From: Halorubrum depositum
GTDB taxonomy: Archaea; Halobacteriota; Halobacteria; Halobacteriales; Haloferacaceae
DNA length: 64,000 nucleotides
Direction of reading: 5' to 3'
Assembly (NCBI RefSeq): GCF_007671725.1
Contig: NZ_VCNM01000001.1
Coordinates: 1,302,001 to 1,366,000, forward strand
Positions 38,713 to 48,230 of this stretch are shown here, piece by piece. The notes below the pieces were generated by a model. The model was not told the origin of the DNA. It was given only the letters and a program-made list of their open reading frames with translations, and ran no database searches. Position 1 is the stretch's first letter. Every line of letters begins with the position of its first letter. A program made the translations under genes and the position numbers.

Positions 38713-38900
38713 GCGTCACCGTCGGAGTCGGAACGGGTCGAACCTATCGGTCCGCGGCGGACGAGCGGCCCCGCTCACCGACCGGTCTCACAAAGCTTAT
38801 AAGGGAGCGTTCCGGCACCCCCTCGCGAACGGGCCGCAGGGAGCCCCTCGCGGTCGAATTCAGGAACTCTTATTAACTGTCGATGGATACCACCGATCGC

Positions 38901-39068
38901 ATGGCAGACCTTATTGTCAAAGCGGCCGTCAAGGAAGCCCTGGACGACAAGAACGTCGCTTCGGACTTCTACGACGCGCTCGACGACGAAGTGGACGAGC
39001 TGCTCGAAGACGCCGCGCGCCGCGCCGAGGCCAACGACCGCAAGACGGTCCAGCCGCGCGACCTCTAA
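38901..39068 (+). CDS. Small histone-fold protein (DUF1931 type)
   Basis: The 55-residue protein begins MADLIVKAAVKEALDDKNVA and ends RTVQ-like (RKTVQPRDL), the pattern of the single histone-fold DUF1931 family. It is predicted to be three helices and acidic in this organism. The role may be DNA or protein binding; it is not a standard archaeal histone. The ATG at 38901 is chosen because a TATA-like CTTATTAAC lies 24-32 bases upstream, while the in-frame ATG at 38883 is too close to it. Confidence 0.82.
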   Translation: MADLIVKAAVKEALDDKNVASDFYDALDDEVDELLEDAARRAEANDRKTVQPRDL

Positions 39069-39171
39069 GGCGGACGCGACTCTCGACCCGATTTTTTCGA
39101 CCGCGCGATGACCGCCGACCGCCGAGCGGCGCGTCCACCGGGATCGCCGACGGCGACGCGCACCGGCGGTG

Positions 39172-39897
39172 TCAGCGCGTGAGCACCCGAACCCCGGAGT
39201 CCGTCCCGACGTGGACCTCGTCGGCGAGGTCGACGAAGAGCCCGTGTTCGACGACGCCCGGCGTCGCGGAGAGGGTCGCCGCGAGCGTTGACGGCGCCGA
39301 AATCTCGCCGAACGCGCAGTCGAGCACGAGGTTCCCGTTGTCGGTGACGACCGGGCCGTCCTTCCGCTCCGCGCGGCGGAGCGTCGGCTCGCCGCCGGCT
39401 GCGCGCACCGCCTCGGCGACGACCGAGCGACCGGCAGGCAACACCTCGACGGGGACCGGCCGGTCGAGGACGGGCGCCTCCTTCGAGGGGTCGGCGACGA
39501 CGAGGAAGCGGTCGGCCGCGGCGTCGACCAGCTTCTCGCGGGCGTGCGCGGCGCCGCCGCCCTTTATCAGGGCTCCGGGGGATGGTTCGTCGCCGTCGCC
39601 GACCGCGACCTGGTCCGCGCCGTCGATCGCGACGTCGATCCCGGGCGCGTCCGGCCCCACCGCCTCGTCGAGGTCGAGCAGGGGGATCCCCCGGTCGGCG
39701 GCGAGCTCGCGGCTCGCGAACGAGGTCGGGACGCCGCGCACGTCCAGTCCGGCGTCGACCCGGTCGCCCAGGCGTCGGATCGCGTGGGCCGCGGTCGAGC
39801 CCGTCCCGAGCCCGACGACGTCGCCGTCGTCGACCGTCGCCGCCGCCGACTCGCCGGCGCGTCGCTTCGCCGCGTCGCTCCCGCCGCTCGTCTTCAT
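39172..39897 (-). CDS. rpiA: Ribose-5-phosphate isomerase A
   Basis: The 241-residue protein interconverts ribose-5-phosphate and ribulose-5-phosphate. Motifs: VVGLGTGSTAAHAI (phosphate loop), IDVAIDGADQVA (catalytic Asp region), LIKGGGAAHAREKLVD (catalytic Glu/Lys region) and VVTDNGNLVLDCAFG. It fits the family length. The start MKTSGG at 39897 has a TATA-like CCTTTTCAATC about 25 bases upstream; the in-frame Arg-rich extension further up is not protein-like. It ends just downstream of, and convergent with, the histone-fold gene. Confidence 0.94.
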   Translation of the reverse strand: MKTSGGSDAAKRRAGESAAATVDDGDVVGLGTGSTAAHAIRRLGDRVDAGLDVRGVPTSFASRELAADRGIPLLDLDEAVGPDAPGIDVAIDGADQVAVGDGDEPSPGALIKGGGAAHAREKLVDAAADRFLVVADPSKEAPVLDRPVPVEVLPAGRSVVAEAVRAAGGEPTLRRAERKDGPVVTDNGNLVLDCAFGEISAPSTLAATLSATPGVVEHGLFVDLADEVHVGTDSGVRVLTR

Positions 39898-39987
39898 ACC
39901 CCCGACTCGACGGGGGAGATTGAAAAGGCGTCGGCGTCGCCGGAGAGGGTTCGGCCGGTCGCGGCGGCGGGCCACCGCGGCGTCGGG

Positions 39988-41115
39988 CTACTCCAGCCGG
40001 TCCAGCACCGCCTCGGCGTCGTAGGCCAAGGAGAGCTCGCGGGACCGGCCGCGTCCCTCCACGTCGGCGTACTCCGCCTCGATCACGCCGAGCTGGTCGA
40101 GCTTGTTGATGATCTCGGAGTAGCGGGTGTAGCCGAGCTCCGTCTCGTCGCGGAACGCCTCGTACACCGTCCCGGCGCGCTCGCCGTCGTTCTCCGCGAG
40201 CACGCGGACGAGGGCGCGCTCGGACTCCGAGAGCCCCCGGAGCGACCGCGAGAGATGGACGTGCTTCGACTTGTCGTACGCCGACTCCACGTCCTCCTCG
40301 GCGATCGTCTTCGAGGCGCGCATCTCGGCGTTCAGCCCGGCGCGGCGGAGCAGGTCGATCCCGACCCGGAGGTCGCCGCTCTCGGCGGTGAGGTCGGCGA
40401 CGCGCTCCAGCTCGGCGTCGCCGATGACGCCGTCGTGGAACCCGCGCTTCGCGCGTTCGAAGAGGATGTCGTAGATCTCGGTGGCGTCGTAGACGGGGAA
40501 GTACACCTCCTCCGGGCGGAACACCGACTGCACGCGGGTGTCGAGGTCGTCGATCACGTCGAGGCCCAGATCGGAGGAGACGACGATGACGCCGATCTTC
40601 GCGCCGGAGTGCGCCTCGTGGGCGCGCAACAGCGAGTAGAGCGTGTCGGAGGCCTCGTTCTCGTAGAAGAGGTAGTTCACGTCGTCTAAGGCGACGACGA
40701 GCACGTCGTCCTCCTCGACGAGCCGGTCGGTGATCTGGCCGAACAGCTTCTTGAAGGAGATCCCGGAGGAGGGGGGTTCGTAGTCGAAGATGCCCTCGAA
40801 CAGCCGCGAGAAGACGGCGTACCGCGTCGAGTCGACCTGGCAGTTGACGCGGACGGTGCGGACGTCGGTGCGGGCGCCGAGCTCGCCGAACAGCTTCTGG
40901 ACCGCGGTCGTCTTCCCGGTGCCGGGCGGGCCGCGCACCATCGTGTTGAGCGGACGGGACCCGCGCACCGCGGGCCGGAGCGCGTACTTCAGGCTCTCCA
41001 ACTGACTCTCGCGGTGGCGGAACGTCTCGGGGACGTGGTCGATCTCGAACACCGACTCGTCGCGGAACACCGACTCGTCCCACGAGAGCATGTCGCCGCC
41101 GGCGTCCCCGGTCAT
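39988..41115 (-). CDS. Orc1/Cdc6 family replication initiator protein
   Basis: The 375-residue protein is an AAA+ ATPase with a C-terminal winged helix, the archaeal origin-recognition/Cdc6 family. Walker A is VRGPPGTGKTTAVQKLF, Walker B VVALDDVNYLF, and sensor-type runs and the winged-helix part (FRDETELGYTRYSEIINKL) follow. It would bind origin DNA or load MCM. Haloarchaea carry many such paralogues, and this one lacks a neighbouring origin: the upstream 200 bases sit against the methyltransferase gene and show no repeated ORB elements. TATA-like GGTTAAGTGG about 27 bases before the ATG. Confidence 0.9.
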   Translation of the reverse strand: MTGDAGGDMLSWDESVFRDESVFEIDHVPETFRHRESQLESLKYALRPAVRGSRPLNTMVRGPPGTGKTTAVQKLFGELGARTDVRTVRVNCQVDSTRYAVFSRLFEGIFDYEPPSSGISFKKLFGQITDRLVEEDDVLVVALDDVNYLFYENEASDTLYSLLRAHEAHSGAKIGVIVVSSDLGLDVIDDLDTRVQSVFRPEEVYFPVYDATEIYDILFERAKRGFHDGVIGDAELERVADLTAESGDLRVGIDLLRRAGLNAEMRASKTIAEEDVESAYDKSKHVHLSRSLRGLSESERALVRVLAENDGERAGTVYEAFRDETELGYTRYSEIINKLDQLGVIEAEYADVEGRGRSRELSLAYDAEAVLDRLE

Positions 41116-41321
41116 GTGAACACCACGACAGGCCGTCCACTTAACCGTTGCCCGCAGGGGCGGTGAAACTGAAACTTGTCGGCTACGAGGCTCAGACACC
41201 GGTTCTCTCCGACCGGACGTTCACTCTCGGGGCGGTGCGAACGGGCCGATTTCGGGCCGGACACGCACCGTCGTCGTCGCCGATCGCGCCCGCGACTCTC
41301 GCGCCATCGCGCACGGCGCGT

Positions 41322-42416
41322 TCACTCCCGGTCGAGTACCAGCACGTGCCGGGTGAGCGACCGGTGAACCCGGCGCTCGAAGGCGGCGTCGACGGTCCAG
41401 CCCGCCGCACGCGCCGGCCCGCGCCAGTCTCGGTCGGCGACGATGACCGCGCGCGGCGCGACCCGGGCAGCCTCCGCGAGCGCGCCCGAGACGAGGTCGG
41501 CGAGGTCGTGGGTGGCGATCTTCGACTGGCGGCCGTACGGGGCGTCGAAGGCGACGCCGTCGACCGCGTCGTCGCGCAGGGGGAGGGCGGTGGCGTCGCC
41601 GCGGGCGACGTGCCAGTCGGGGGCGCCCCCGTCGCCCGGCGGGGCCTCGGGCCCTCCGCCCACGTACTCCCGGAGGTTCTCCCGCGTCCCGCGGACCATC
41701 TTCCGCTGAGCGTCGCAGGCGATCGCGTCGCTTCCGACGAGCCCGGCCTCCAGCGGAAGCCCGCCGGTGCCGCACATCGGGTCGAGCAGGGTCCGTCCGG
41801 GCGCGGCGCCCGCGAGGTTGACGTACGCGCGGGCGTCGGCCGGCGCCATGCTTCCCGGCTGGAAGAACGGGCGGTCGGTCGGCTTCGGGGCGAAGTCGCG
41901 GGCGGCCTCGGCGGCGACCCAGCCGAGCGCGCAGACCGACGCGTCGCCGCCGTCGGCGCCGGGAATCGCGTCGTGGGCGACGCGCTCGCCCGCGGCGAAC
42001 AGCGCGCGCAGGACGTGGTCCGGGTCGTCGAGGTCGACGTCGAACCCGCGGTCGACGAGGACGCTCCCGAGGGCGCGCTCGGCGTCGGTCGTCGAGACCG
42101 TCGCCGTGTTCCGGACGTTGCGGGCCCGCACCGCGACCGTCCCCGAGCGGTCGAGCGGCGCCGCGTTCAGCGCGGCGACGGCGGCGTCGAGGTCGGCGTC
42201 CGTGCGGGCGACCGCCTCGTGGGCGGCGCGGGTGTAGGCGAGCCGGCGGACCGCGGCGCCGTCGCCCCCGTCGGCCACCCCCGATCCGCTTCGGTCCAGA
42301 CCGACGCTGCCGGCGCTCGCGATCCCGGGTGCGAGCAGCTCCACGCCGGTCGCCGCGGTCGCGGCCTCGCGGGCGGCGAACGCGTCCGTCTCTCCGGCGA
42401 GTTCGAGCCAGTACAC
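41322..42416 (-). CDS. tRNA (guanine(10)-N2)-dimethyltransferase family protein
   Basis: The protein (about 364 aa from the GTG at 42416, VYWLELAGET) has an N-terminal THUMP-like region followed by a Rossmann methyltransferase: motif I LLDPMCGTGGLPLEAG and motif IV VAFDAPYGRQSK, the variant of the N/DPPY signature typical of the archaeal Trm-G10 family. It would dimethylate G10 of tRNA with SAM. The GTG start is chosen because it begins the conserved YWLELAGE run; the in-frame extension upstream is antisense to tbp. Divergent from tbp, with about 87 bases between starts. Confidence 0.88.
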   Translation of the reverse strand: MYWLELAGETDAFAAREAATAATGVELLAPGIASAGSVGLDRSGSGVADGGDGAAVRRLAYTRAAHEAVARTDADLDAAVAALNAAPLDRSGTVAVRARNVRNTATVSTTDAERALGSVLVDRGFDVDLDDPDHVLRALFAAGERVAHDAIPGADGGDASVCALGWVAAEAARDFAPKPTDRPFFQPGSMAPADARAYVNLAGAAPGRTLLDPMCGTGGLPLEAGLVGSDAIACDAQRKMVRGTRENLREYVGGGPEAPPGDGGAPDWHVARGDATALPLRDDAVDGVAFDAPYGRQSKIATHDLADLVSGALAEAARVAPRAVIVADRDWRGPARAAGWTVDAAFERRVHRSLTRHVLVLDRE

Positions 42417-42503
42417 GCCCCGGAGTCGGGGAGCCGCTCGCAAGAGGATAGCGGTTCCGACCACGCACCTTTTTAAATGACTCAACCGATCGTGTTGGTA
42501 GTA

Positions 42504-43061
42504 ATGGCCGATCCGAAGGAGACGATCACGATAGAGAACGTCGTTGCCTCCACGGGGATCGGGCAGGAGCTCGATCTCCAGAGCGTGGCGATGGACCTGG
42601 AGGGCGCCGACTACGACCCCGAGCAGTTCCCCGGACTCGTCTACCGCACCACGGACCCGAAATCGGCCGCACTGATATTCCGGTCCGGGAAGATCGTGTG
42701 CACGGGCGCGAACTCCATCGACGCCGTTCACGAGAGCCTCGCGATCGTGTTCGACGAGCTCCGCGCGCTCGACATCCCGATCGACGACCCGGAGATCACG
42801 GTCCAGAACATCGTCACGTCCGCCGATCTCGGCGAAAGCCTCAACCTCAACGCGATCGCGATCGGGCTCGGGCTCGAACACATCGAGTACGAGCCGGAGC
42901 AGTTCCCGGGGCTCGTCTACCGGCTCGACGAGCCGGACGTCGTGGCGCTCCTGTTCGGCAGCGGGAAGCTCGTCGTCACCGGAGGGACGAGCCCGGACGA
43001 CGCGGCGGCCGCCGTCGACGTGATCGTCGAGGAACTGAACGGCCTCGGGCTGCTCGCCTGA
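42504..43061 (+). CDS. tbp: TATA-box-binding protein
   Basis: The 185-residue protein is a full archaeal TBP: two direct repeats of about 90 residues, seen in IENVVASTGIGQELDL / VQNIVTSADLGESLNL and in YDPEQFPGLVYR / YEPEQFPGLVYR. It binds TATA boxes and recruits TFB and RNA polymerase. The ATG at 42504 is preferred over the one at 42477, since a TATA-like CTTTTTAAATG lies 26-36 bases upstream of 42504. Haloarchaea often have several TBPs; this one lies in a conserved-looking chromosomal setting, so it is probably the main copy (inference). Confidence 0.96.
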   Translation: MADPKETITIENVVASTGIGQELDLQSVAMDLEGADYDPEQFPGLVYRTTDPKSAALIFRSGKIVCTGANSIDAVHESLAIVFDELRALDIPIDDPEITVQNIVTSADLGESLNLNAIAIGLGLEHIEYEPEQFPGLVYRLDEPDVVALLFGSGKLVVTGGTSPDDAAAAVDVIVEELNGLGLLA

Positions 43062-43155
43062 CGGGGGTCCCCCTCGACCCGACCCCGAGACCGCTCCGTC
43101 GTCCCGACGGAGCCGATCCCGCGATCACTTTTACCCGGCGTCCCGTAGCCCGGGT

Positions 43156-43515
43156 ATGCTCCTACAGACGGTGACGCCGATCACGGTGCTGGGGACGACG
43201 CTCCTGTTCGCGCTGTTCCTCTCCGTGACGGCACACCTCGCCGCCCGGAACGTCCTCGGCGACGTCGACCCGCGCCGCGCCCTCTATGTCGGCCCGCTCC
43301 CCGCGGTGATCGGCGTCGTCGGCGGGGCGTTCGCCGTCTCCGAAGCGCTCCTCGTCCCGGCGGCGCTCCTCGTCGACGGCGCGATGTTCGCGTGGAGCTA
43401 CGACCAGCCCCGGCGGGTCGTGGTCGGGATGACCGTGATCCACGCCGTGATCACGACGCTGCTCACGATCGTGCTGTTCGGGATCACGGCCCTGCTGGCG
43501 ACGATGCCGGGGTAG
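43156..43515 (+). CDS. Integral membrane protein, unknown
   Basis: The 119-residue protein has four hydrophobic helices (about residues 7-27, 44-60, 62-77 and 91-115). The connecting loops are short, for example LGDVDPRRALY and SYDQPRRV. A TATA-like ACTTTTACCC lies about 27 bases before the ATG. No family recognised with confidence. It follows tbp on the same strand but has its own promoter. Confidence 0.65.
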   Translation: MLLQTVTPITVLGTTLLFALFLSVTAHLAARNVLGDVDPRRALYVGPLPAVIGVVGGAFAVSEALLVPAALLVDGAMFAWSYDQPRRVVVGMTVIHAVITTLLTIVLFGITALLATMPG

Positions 43516-43586
43516 CCGACGTCCGGTGTGGATCGGCGCGGCGGCGGCCCCGCAGCCTCGCGGCCCGACGCGGCGGCCTCACAGTC

Positions 43587-45812
43587 TCACGGCTCCGGCG
43601 GCGCCCCACCGTACGCGTCGTGGTCGCCGTAGAAGTTCAGCATCGCGAACTTCAGCTTCTCCGGGTCGAGATCGAGGAGCTCCTCGCGCTCCTCCGGCGG
43701 GAACGCGCTCCGGACCGAGTACTTCCCCATGTCCGCTGACGTGTACCGGCGGTCGGCGAGGATCCGGACACCGAAGTCGTCGGGCCCGCGGACCACGCGG
43801 CCGAGCGCCTGCCGCGTCTTGCGGATCGTCGGGATCTCGACGGCGTACGCCCACCCGGGGTCGCGGGCGCGGTCGCGGTCGGCGAACGCCCGGTCGTACG
43901 CGTCCTGGACCGCCTCCATCCGGTCGGAGAGGTGCGGGTAGGGGACGCCGACGACCACCACGGTCCGGGCGTCGTCGGCGTCGAAGCTCACGCCCTCCGC
44001 GAGCGTGCCCCACAGCGAGGTGAACAGCGTGGCGCCGTCGCTCTCGACGAACCGCCTGCGCAGTTCCTCCTCGTCCTCGCCGGGGCCGTCGAGGTAGAGG
44101 GAGCCGAGGTCGGCGGCCGCGAGCCCGCCGCCCGCGCCGACGTCGGCGGTCGTGCCACTCCCCGCGGCCCCGCCGATCCGCTCGTGGTAGCGCTCGGCCT
44201 CGGCGTACGAGGGGAAGAAGGCGAGCGTGTTGCCCGGGGTGAAGCGGATCGCGTCGCGCAGCAGCGACGCCACCGTCTCCTGGGTCTCCGGGTCGTTGCG
44301 CTCGGAGGCGAACAGCGGCGGCGTGTCGACCGCGAACGTCCGCCGGTTCTCCTCGGGGTAGGCCATCTCGTACGCGAGCGACGCGGTGTCCTCTAAGCCG
44401 AGCACGTCCTCCGTGACGTCGAAGGGGCGGAGCGTGGCGCTCATCAGCACCGAGGCGGCGACCTCGTCGAACAGCGCCTCGGTCACGCGACGCGGGATGC
44501 AGGTGTACAGCTCCGCGCGGCCGTACACCTCGTCGGTCGCGCCGTCGCGGCGCACGGAGACGACCGGGTACTGGCCGAGCTCGGTCCCCTCGTCCATCCA
44601 CGTCGAGACGAACCGAGCGACCTGGAGGGTCTGACACTCGGTCCGGGTCGTCGTCTCGCCGTCGCGGTAGCGGCGCTCGTACTCCTCGTCTAACGCCTGT
44701 CCGAGCTGGACGGCGAGCTCCGTCTCCGTGTCGATCCCCTTCCCCTCGTAGTTGCGGAGGAACGCGAGCGTGAGGTCGTCGCGGCGGTCGTCGTTGGCGA
44801 TGGAGAGGTCCTCCCAGTTCTCGCCGACCGACTCTCGGTCGCCGAACCCGAGCGCGTCGTCGCACGTCTCGATCAGGGCGTCGCGGAACGCGCGGACGAC
44901 GTTCTCGGCCGCCTCGGCGCGGGAGTCGTCGTTGTCGGCGAGCTCCTCGACGGCGGAGTCGAGGGTGGTCTCGGTGAGGGTCCGAGTGGCGTGGTCGCGG
45001 GCGGCGTCCTCGACGTTGTGGGCCTCGTCGAAGACGGTGATTATCTCCGAGGGGTCGCGGTCGATCCACCTGAAGAACTGCTCGCGGATGTTCGGATCGA
45101 GCAGGTGGTGGTAGTTGCACACCACGAGGTCGACTCCTTCCATCCCCTCCTTGAGCAGCTCGTAGCCGCAGAGCTCGCGCTCGTCCGCGTACGCGTACAC
45201 GTCCTCGGGGGTGCGGACGTCCTCGAACAGCCACCCGAAGAACTCGTCGGTGTCCTCGACGAGGTTGTTCCGGTAGTGGGCGCAGACGTTCGCGGCCTCG
45301 TACTCGTCGATCGCGGACTCCAGCTCGTCGAGCTCGTCCATGATCGACTCGCGGGCCTCGGCCGCCCCGGCGTCGCCCTCGCGGCTCTCGGCGAGCAGCT
45401 CGCGCTGGCGCGCCTCCAGCTCGCGGACCTCGTTCTCCGTCTCCACCATCTCGCGGGTGGTGTCACGGAGGGTCTGACACTCCTGGTAGTCGACGTCGAT
45501 GTGGCACATCGACGATTTTCCCTTGAAGACGACCGCGCGGATGGGCTCGGAGCGGGTGATCGCGCGGGCGTCCTCGACGAACTGCCGCATCTGCTGGTGG
45601 ACGTTGGTCGTGATCACGACCGTTCGGTCGTGCTCGCGGGCGTGCTCCAAGGCGGGCACGAGCGCGGAGAGGGTCTTCCCGGTCCCGGGCGCCCCCTCGA
45701 ACAGCACGTCCTGCCCGCGGTCCAGCGCGTTGGCGATCCTGTCCATCGCCTCGCGCTGGTTCGGGTACGGCTCCTCGTACGGGAAGAACCGCAGATGCGG
45801 CGACTCTGACAC
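43587..45812 (-). CDS. ATP-dependent DNA helicase, XPD/Rad3-DinG-like (superfamily 2)
   Basis: The 741-residue protein has Walker A at residues 40-47 (FEGAPGTGKT), the DEAH box at 262-265 (VFDEAHNVED), motif III-like SVLMSATLRP and the C-terminal motif VI QALGRVVRGPDDFG. Four cysteines between Walker A and DEAH (Cys103, 112, 177, 215) resemble the Fe-S cluster ligands of XPD, but the spacing is stretched by a coiled-coil insert (about residues 118-172). It unwinds DNA in repair. The start is GTG; a TATA-like CCCTTTTAGCC lies 24-33 bases upstream. Confidence 0.9.
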   Translation of the reverse strand: MSESPHLRFFPYEEPYPNQREAMDRIANALDRGQDVLFEGAPGTGKTLSALVPALEHAREHDRTVVITTNVHQQMRQFVEDARAITRSEPIRAVVFKGKSSMCHIDVDYQECQTLRDTTREMVETENEVRELEARQRELLAESREGDAGAAEARESIMDELDELESAIDEYEAANVCAHYRNNLVEDTDEFFGWLFEDVRTPEDVYAYADERELCGYELLKEGMEGVDLVVCNYHHLLDPNIREQFFRWIDRDPSEIITVFDEAHNVEDAARDHATRTLTETTLDSAVEELADNDDSRAEAAENVVRAFRDALIETCDDALGFGDRESVGENWEDLSIANDDRRDDLTLAFLRNYEGKGIDTETELAVQLGQALDEEYERRYRDGETTTRTECQTLQVARFVSTWMDEGTELGQYPVVSVRRDGATDEVYGRAELYTCIPRRVTEALFDEVAASVLMSATLRPFDVTEDVLGLEDTASLAYEMAYPEENRRTFAVDTPPLFASERNDPETQETVASLLRDAIRFTPGNTLAFFPSYAEAERYHERIGGAAGSGTTADVGAGGGLAAADLGSLYLDGPGEDEEELRRRFVESDGATLFTSLWGTLAEGVSFDADDARTVVVVGVPYPHLSDRMEAVQDAYDRAFADRDRARDPGWAYAVEIPTIRKTRQALGRVVRGPDDFGVRILADRRYTSADMGKYSVRSAFPPEEREELLDLDPEKLKFAMLNFYGDHDAYGGAPPEP

Positions 45813-45999
45813 GGGCCGAGGTTCGTCGCCATCGGCTAAAAGGGGTTGGGTGCCGCAGCGAAAGTGGTTCGGAGACGCGGAGCGCCGACGATCTGCTCCG
45901 TCGAATTCGTTTCAGTACGTATATATTCGTTTGGGATATGTGCGCAGCCACCACACATTACCGGCATCCATTACCGGTTTTCGGCGCTGCAGGATCGAT

Positions 46000-46470
46000 A
46001 TGGCGACCGAAACCGCGACGGCGACCGACGTATCGACCGACTCCGGACACTGGCAGGCCGGCGTGGCCGGCGGCCTCGTCGGAGGGCTCGTCTTCGGCGC
46101 GATGATGTCGATGATGACGCCCGGCGTGCTCCAGATGGGAATCCCGGCGATGTACGGCATCGAGGGTCCCGCTGGCGCCCTCGGCTGGGTGATCCACATG
46201 TCCCACGGGGCGATCATCGGTCTCGGGTTCGCGGCGGTCGCGGGCCTGAAACCGGGTCTCGGCGAATCGATCGGCGCGAGCCTCGGCGCCGGCGCGGGGT
46301 ACGGACTCCTCGTCTGGGTCGCGCTCGCCGTGGTCGTGATGCCGATCTGGCTGGTCGCCGTCGGGTTCCCGGGCGCGCCGCCGCTGCCGAACGTCGGCGT
46401 CGAGAGCCTCGTCGGCCACGTCGTCTACGGCGCGGTTCTCGGCGGCGTCTACTCGGCGATGGCGGGCTGA
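46000..46470 (+). CDS. Gly/Met-rich membrane protein, unknown
   Basis: The 156-residue protein has a short polar N-terminus (MATETATATDVSTDSGHWQ), then four hydrophobic segments rich in Gly, Ala and Met: AGVAGGLVGGLVFGAMMSMM, WVIHMSHGAIIGLGFAAVAG, GYGLLVWVALAVVVMPIWLV and VGHVVYGAVLGGVYSAMAG. Conserved-looking His and Met residues face the membrane and might bind metal or heme (speculative). No TATA box sits directly upstream; one at about 45914-45926 (TACGTATATATTCG) would leave a leader of about 60 bases. Family not recognised. Confidence 0.65.
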   Translation: MATETATATDVSTDSGHWQAGVAGGLVGGLVFGAMMSMMTPGVLQMGIPAMYGIEGPAGALGWVIHMSHGAIIGLGFAAVAGLKPGLGESIGASLGAGAGYGLLVWVALAVVVMPIWLVAVGFPGAPPLPNVGVESLVGHVVYGAVLGGVYSAMAG

Positions 46471-46526
46471 CCGCCGCGACGACACCCCGTTTTTTAACCC
46501 CTCACGGCGCGGATCCGTAGCAACGA

Positions 46527-47027
46527 ATGTTCGACGAGATCCTCGAGAAGTTCGAGGGGTCACCGAGCCAGCAGGCCGTCATCCGGCTGTTCTTAGAGCG
46601 TGGCTTCTCCGTCAACGAGGAGGGCCGCGTCGTCTCCGGCGGGATCGAGATCCCGTACACCGGGATCGCGCGCGAGCTCGACGTCGACCGGCGGGTGGTC
46701 GACTCGACGACGGACGCCATCCTGGAGGACCCCGAGCTGAAGCGCATCTTCACCAACATCTCGTCGGTGCCGAGCCTGATGGACCTGGCGCCGGTCCTCG
46801 ACCTCACGGTCCTCACCATCGAGGTCGCCGCCGCCGACGAGGCCGGGATCGTCGCCGAGGTGACCGGCATCCTCGCCGACCACGGGGTCTCGATCCGGCA
46901 GGTGCTGAGCGAGGACCCCGAGTTCACCGATGACCCGAAGCTGTACGTGATCACCGACGCGGAGCTCCCCGGTGAGCTCCTCGTCGAGATCCGCGAGCTC
47001 GGATACGTCCGCCGCGTGGGGTTCTGA
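46527..47027 (+). CDS. HTH-ACT domain protein, probable amino-acid-responsive regulator
   Basis: The 166-residue protein has an N-terminal winged-helix-like part (QQAVIRLFLERGFSVNEEG, ARELDVDRRVVDSTTDAI) and a C-terminal ACT domain (TIEVAAADEAGIVAEVTGIL, VSIRQVLSED). This matches a small archaeal family thought to sense amino acids and regulate their metabolism. A TATA-like GTTTTTTAACCCC lies 27-35 bases before the ATG, so it is leaderless. Its target genes are not known; it does not share a transcript with radA, which has its own promoter. Confidence 0.85.
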   Translation: MFDEILEKFEGSPSQQAVIRLFLERGFSVNEEGRVVSGGIEIPYTGIARELDVDRRVVDSTTDAILEDPELKRIFTNISSVPSLMDLAPVLDLTVLTIEVAAADEAGIVAEVTGILADHGVSIRQVLSEDPEFTDDPKLYVITDAELPGELLVEIRELGYVRRVGF

Positions 47028-47198
47028 CCGGCCGAATCGGCCCGACCGACCAGTTTCGCCCGCGGGTAGACGACCCGTTTCCGCCCGGACCCTTACGGAG
47101 GAAGCCGACACATCGCCGAGCGCGTCGCCGGCGCTCATTTCACTTTCACTCGGGTGTAAACCAGTCTTTATACCGGATGGCGAACAAGGGTCGTGTAC

Positions 47199-48230
47199 AT
47201 GCCTGAAGACGAACTCGAGGACCTCCCCGGAGTCGGCCCAGCGACCGCGGACAAGCTCGTCGAGAACGGGTTCGAGAGCTACCAGTCGATCGCCGTCGCC
47301 AGCCCCGGCGAGATGTCGAACACCGCGGACATCGGCGAGTCGTCCGCCAGCGACATCATCAACGCCGCCCGCGACGCCGCCGACGTCGGCGGCTTCGAGA
47401 CGGGCGCGACCGTGCTCGAACGCCGCGAGGAGATCGGGAAGCTCTCCTGGCAGATCGACGAGGTCGACGACCTGCTCGGCGGGGGCATCGAGACGCAGTC
47501 GATCACCGAGGTGTACGGGGAGTTCGGGTCCGGGAAGTCGCAGGTGACCCACCAGATGGCCGTCAACGTCCAGCTCCCGCCCGAGCACGGCGGTCTCGAC
47601 GGCGGCTGCATCTTCATCGACTCCGAGGACACGTTCCGTCCGGAGCGGATCGACGACATGGTCCGCGGGCTCGACGACGAGATCCTCGCCGACGAGATGG
47701 AGCGGCGCGAGATCGAGGGCACCCCGAGCGACGAGGAGGCGATGGAAGAGCTGGTCGGGGCGTTCTTAGACCAGATCCACGTCGCCAAGGCGTTCAACTC
47801 CAACCACCAGATCCTGCTCGCGGAGAAGGCGAAGGAGCTCGCCGGCGAACACGAGGAGAGCGAGTGGCCGATCCGGATCGTCTGCGTGGACTCGCTCACC
47901 GCCCACTTCCGCGCCGAGTACGTCGGCCGAGGCGAGCTCGCCGACCGCCAGCAGAAGCTCAACAAGCACCTCCACGACCTGATGCGGATCGGCGACCTGT
48001 TCAACACCGCCATCCTCGTCACCAACCAGGTCGCGTCGAACCCCGACTCCTACTTCGGCGACCCGACGCAGGCGATCGGCGGCAACATCCTGGGTCACGC
48101 CTCCACGTTCCGGATGTACCTCCGCAAGTCGAAGGGCGACAAGCGGATCGTCCGCCTCGTCGACGCGCCGAACCTCGCCGACGGGGAGGCCGTGATGCGC
48201 GTGCAGGGCGAGGGGCTGAAGCCGGAGTAG
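47199..48230 (+). CDS. radA: DNA repair and recombination protein RadA
   Basis: The 343-residue protein is the archaeal RecA/Rad51 recombinase, which pairs homologous DNA. An N-terminal helix-hairpin-helix domain starts [14 protein letters not shown]. The core has Walker [16 protein letters not shown], Walker [18 protein letters not shown], and the DNA-binding loop 1-2 region ending [17 protein letters not shown]. It has the usual length and no intein. The start is ATG at 47199 rather than the GTG at 47193: a TATA box (TCTTTATACCGG) lies 26-35 bases upstream, consistent with a leaderless transcript. Confidence 0.97.
   Translation: MPEDELEDLPGVGPATADKLVENGFESYQSIAVASPGEMSNTADIGESSASDIINAARDAADVGGFETGATVLERREEIGKLSWQIDEVDDLLGGGIETQSITEVYGEFGSGKSQVTHQMAVNVQLPPEHGGLDGGCIFIDSEDTFRPERIDDMVRGLDDEILADEMERREIEGTPSDEEAMEELVGAFLDQIHVAKAFNSNHQILLAEKAKELAGEHEESEWPIRIVCVDSLTAHFRAEYVGRGELADRQQKLNKHLHDLMRIGDLFNTAILVTNQVASNPDSYFGDPTQAIGGNILGHASTFRMYLRKSKGDKRIVRLVDAPNLADGEAVMRVQGEGLKPE

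Noticed and set aside
41116-41321. Possible replication origin next to orc/cdc6
   Set aside because: Only about 200 bases lie between genes, and I see no repeated ORB-like elements, AT-rich unwinding region or long inverted repeats.
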